Assembly (NCBI GenBank): GCA_002477825.1
Contig: DLKT01000046.1
Coordinates: 42,498-50,073 of the forward strand
Length of the DNA: 7,576 nt
Source of the DNA: Caryophanales bacterium UBA7581
GTDB taxonomy: Bacteria; Bacillota_I; Bacilli_A; RFN20; CAG-826
Reading direction: 5' to 3'
Each line of letters begins with the position of its first letter. Positions within the stretch are counted from its first letter, which is position 1. The position numbers and the translations under genes were made by a program. A model generated the notes under the pieces. The model had not been told where the DNA came from. It was given only the letters and a program-made list of their open reading frames with translations, and ran no database searches. Of the stretch, positions 6,361 to 7,576 are shown piece after piece.

Positions 6361-6409
6361 GTTATATTTAAAAGAAGAGTGAACATAAAATTATTGAGGT
6401 GCTAAAATC

Positions 6410-7078
6410 ATGAAAAAAAGGACACTATTTTTGTATGCGCTCATCGTAGTATTGTTTTGTATCGCCTTAGTTGTTCCTCTTCGCGCTAGAAGAGTAGAAC
6501 AAACCTATTTTCATACGCTAGTTATTGACCCAGGTCATGGTGGAAAAGATAATGGGTCTTGTTATGATGATGTATTAGAAGATGAAATTAATCTAAATGT
6601 TTCTACAAAGCTATTAGAGACGTGCATACAAAAGAATTGGCTAACAACGATTACAAGAACTGGAGATTATGACTTAGCTTCTCAATACGCTAAAAATAGG
6701 AAAAGAGAAGACTTATATAAAAGAGTGCAGTATATTAATCATTCCGGCGCAGAACTCTTTATTTCTATTCATATGAATATCTATGCAGCTAATCAAAGCG
6801 TCCATGGTCCCATGGTTTATTATAACGACGAAATAGAAGAATCAAAAAAATTAGCGGAGAATATAGCCACATCGTTTTATAACTACACCAAAGAAGATAA
6901 GCCACTTCATAGTGCGGATTTCTATTTATTCCGTCATACAACGATTCCTGGCGTATTAATTGAATGTGGCTTTCTTTCTAACGATGAAGAAAGAAAAAAG
7001 CTCTGTGATGATGATTATCAAAGCACCATAGCAGAACTTATATATAAAGGGATTAAAGAGTATTTTAAAAGCGTTTAA
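6410..7078 (+). CDS. cwlD: Membrane-anchored N-acetylmuramoyl-L-alanine amidase, CwlD-like
   Basis: Seen: 222 residues. A basic N-terminus and one hydrophobic segment (about 5-24) act as an uncleaved anchor or signal peptide, placing the enzyme outside the membrane. The Amidase_3 zinc motifs are complete: His43 in DPGHGG (40-45), Glu57 in LEDEI, His121 in SIHMN and catalytic Glu185 in IECGFLSN. Known: these enzymes cut the bond between MurNAc and L-Ala of peptidoglycan. CwlD works with PdaA to make muramic-delta-lactam in spore cortex. Position shortly after rplM-rpsI matches cwlD in Bacillus, and size (Bacillus CwlD about 237 residues) fits. A vegetative amidase role remains possible. GAGGTG (6396-6401) lies 8 nt before the ATG. 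No convincing promoter is visible between it and the terminator. The stop overlaps the convergent gene by 4 bp. Confidence 0.82.
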   Translation: MKKRTLFLYALIVVLFCIALVVPLRARRVEQTYFHTLVIDPGHGGKDNGSCYDDVLEDEINLNVSTKLLETCIQKNWLTTITRTGDYDLASQYAKNRKREDLYKRVQYINHSGAELFISIHMNIYAANQSVHGPMVYYNDEIEESKKLAENIATSFYNYTKEDKPLHSADFYLFRHTTIPGVLIECGFLSNDEERKKLCDDDYQSTIAELIYKGIKEYFKSV

Positions 7079-7518
7079 ATTTTCATCGGTTGAATAGTTA
7101 ATTCTCCTTTTTCATCCCATGAGAGCACTAAATAGGTTCCGATAGAACCATCGCGCGGAAAAGTAGTGGATCCAGGGTTTAAAATATACATACCTTGATA
7201 GGTACGAATATCTTGTACGTGGGTATGCCCATAAACATAGAAATCAGCATGTTTAGATGCCATATAGTCTAAAGAACGTCCCACTCCATTACCATGCTCT
7301 AAATAAAAGGTTCCGTAGCGAGTTTTAAAGAAGCGTGACTTAGGATAAGTATCATAAGGATCACAGTTCCCTTGCACACTCACAAAAGGTTCTATTTCGT
7401 TAGGATAACGTTCACTATCGCCTAAATGAAGATAGTAATTTGCATGGGGGTGTCGGCGCACAATCTCTTTTAAAACGTCGATATTACCATGAGAATCGCT
7501 GACAAGAATCATTTCCAT
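7075..7518 (-). CDS. YfcE/YsnB-type metallophosphoesterase
   Basis: Seen: 147 residues with all calcineurin-like phosphoesterase motifs: SDSHGN (Asp8, His10), LGD (Asp34), GNCD (Asn51), EHG (His75) and YGHTH (His98, His100), then NPGS and a beta-strand end. Known: YfcE/YsnB/MJ0936-like proteins are small cytoplasmic two-metal phosphodiesterases; their physiological substrates are poorly defined. In many Firmicutes the gene follows rph and rdgB, so an rdgB-like gene may lie beyond the right edge; this is inference. Start: GGAGGT (7528-7523) lies 4 nt before ATG 7518. ATG 7530 overlaps that site and is rejected; ATG 7512 also fits. The gene ends by overlapping the amidase stop on the opposite strand, with no terminator between. 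Confidence 0.92.
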   Translation of the reverse strand: MEMILVSDSHGNIDVLKEIVRRHPHANYYLHLGDSERYPNEIEPFVSVQGNCDPYDTYPKSRFFKTRYGTFYLEHGNGVGRSLDYMASKHADFYVYGHTHVQDIRTYQGMYILNPGSTTFPRDGSIGTYLVLSWDEKGELTIQPMKI

Positions 7519-7522
7519 ATTT

Positions 7523-7528
7523 ACCTCC
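7523..7528 (-). promoter_or_regulatory. Ribosome-binding site of the phosphodiesterase gene
   Basis: GGAGGT on the minus strand. It excludes the upstream ATG at 7530 as start and leaves 7518 (4-nt spacing) or 7512 (10-nt spacing). Confidence 0.65.
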
Positions 7529-7530
7529 AT

Positions 7531-7552
7531 GGGTCACGGCCTTGCCGAGCCC
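7531..7552 (-). repeat. GC-rich imperfect hairpin upstream of the phosphodiesterase gene
   Basis: On the plus strand CGGC (7537-7540) and GCCG (7544-7547) pair around CTT, and GGG (7531-7533) can pair with CCC (7550-7552) across a small internal loop. The patch is much richer in GC than its surroundings. It may be leader RNA, or the end of an upstream minus-strand gene: the phosphodiesterase frame has a TGA at 7536-7534, the normal distance for an operon partner, but the 13 residues before it are not recognisable. Confidence 0.35.
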
Positions 7553-7555
7553 CTC

Positions 7556-7576
7556 AAACATTTTAGGGAAATGTTT
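7556..7576. repeat. Perfect 8-bp-arm inverted repeat at the right edge
   Basis: AAACATTT (7556-7563) and AAATGTTT (7569-7576) are exact reverse complements around TAGGG. The repeat reaches the last base of the window, so its arms may be longer. Read on the minus strand, its CCCTA loop could pair with the AGGGG that follows the stem. Confidence 0.5.

Noticed and set aside
6361..6409. Promoter directly ahead of the amidase gene (TATATT at 6363-6368 or TAAAAT at 6386-6391)
   Set aside because: Neither has a reasonable -35 box; the second would start transcription inside the ribosome-binding site. An unusual sigma factor, such as a sporulation one, cannot be excluded.
1..7576. CRISPR arrays, insertion sequences, tRNA or rRNA genes, phage or defence genes
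   Set aside because: No direct-repeat arrays, transposase motifs, tRNA-like folds or rRNA segments were seen; every gene is a conserved chromosomal type.

Overview
The window looks like chromosomal core sequence from a low-GC Gram-positive bacterium (Bacillota). The strongest clue is gene order: ecfA1-ecfA2-ecfT-truA-rplM-rpsI followed by a cwlD-type amidase gene matches the block that follows the ribosomal-protein cluster in Bacillus and its relatives. AT-rich DNA, strong Shine-Dalgarno sites and sigma-A-like promoters agree. TGA is used as a stop (ecfA2) and TGG encodes tryptophan, so the standard bacterial code applies and a Mycoplasma-type code does not. The family is inference: an Erysipelotrichia-like lineage is possible but not proven. 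A cwlD-like gene hints at spore-forming ancestry.

Layout. Positions 1-623 (minus) hold the N-terminal 207 residues of a Cof-type HAD phosphatase that runs off the left edge. A 121-bp divergent region (624-744) carries two back-to-back promoters and a perfect 9-bp-arm palindrome. From 745 a plus-strand operon runs through comEB (dCMP deaminase), ecfA1, ecfA2, ecfT and a truA gene fused in frame to a PHP-family histidinol-phosphatase-like domain. From ecfA1 onward the genes overlap by 25, 4 and 1 nt, so translational coupling is likely. A second transcription unit starts at a near-consensus promoter (5342-5370). It has a structured leader resembling the known Firmicutes L13 leader, then rplM and rpsI, and ends at a strong intrinsic terminator (6330-6360). 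The membrane-anchored amidase gene follows (6410-7078). It converges with, and overlaps by 4 bp, a minus-strand YfcE/YsnB-type phosphodiesterase gene (7075-7518). The last 46 bases contain two inverted repeats upstream of that gene.

How the genes work together. EcfA1, EcfA2 and EcfT form the shared energising module of group II ECF vitamin/metal transporters; no substrate-binding S component is encoded here. TruA modifies tRNA anticodon arms, and L13 and S9 are ribosomal proteins, so the middle of the window serves translation. ComEB supplies dUMP for thymidylate synthesis, and the amidase acts on peptidoglycan.

Most of the window is ordinary housekeeping DNA. The one clearly unusual item is the TruA-PHP fusion: a single 510-residue frame joins two complete domains through about five residues, with no internal start that could release the phosphatase. 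Second-tier items are the rplM leader with competing pairings, the palindrome between the divergent promoters, and the inverted repeats upstream of the phosphodiesterase gene.
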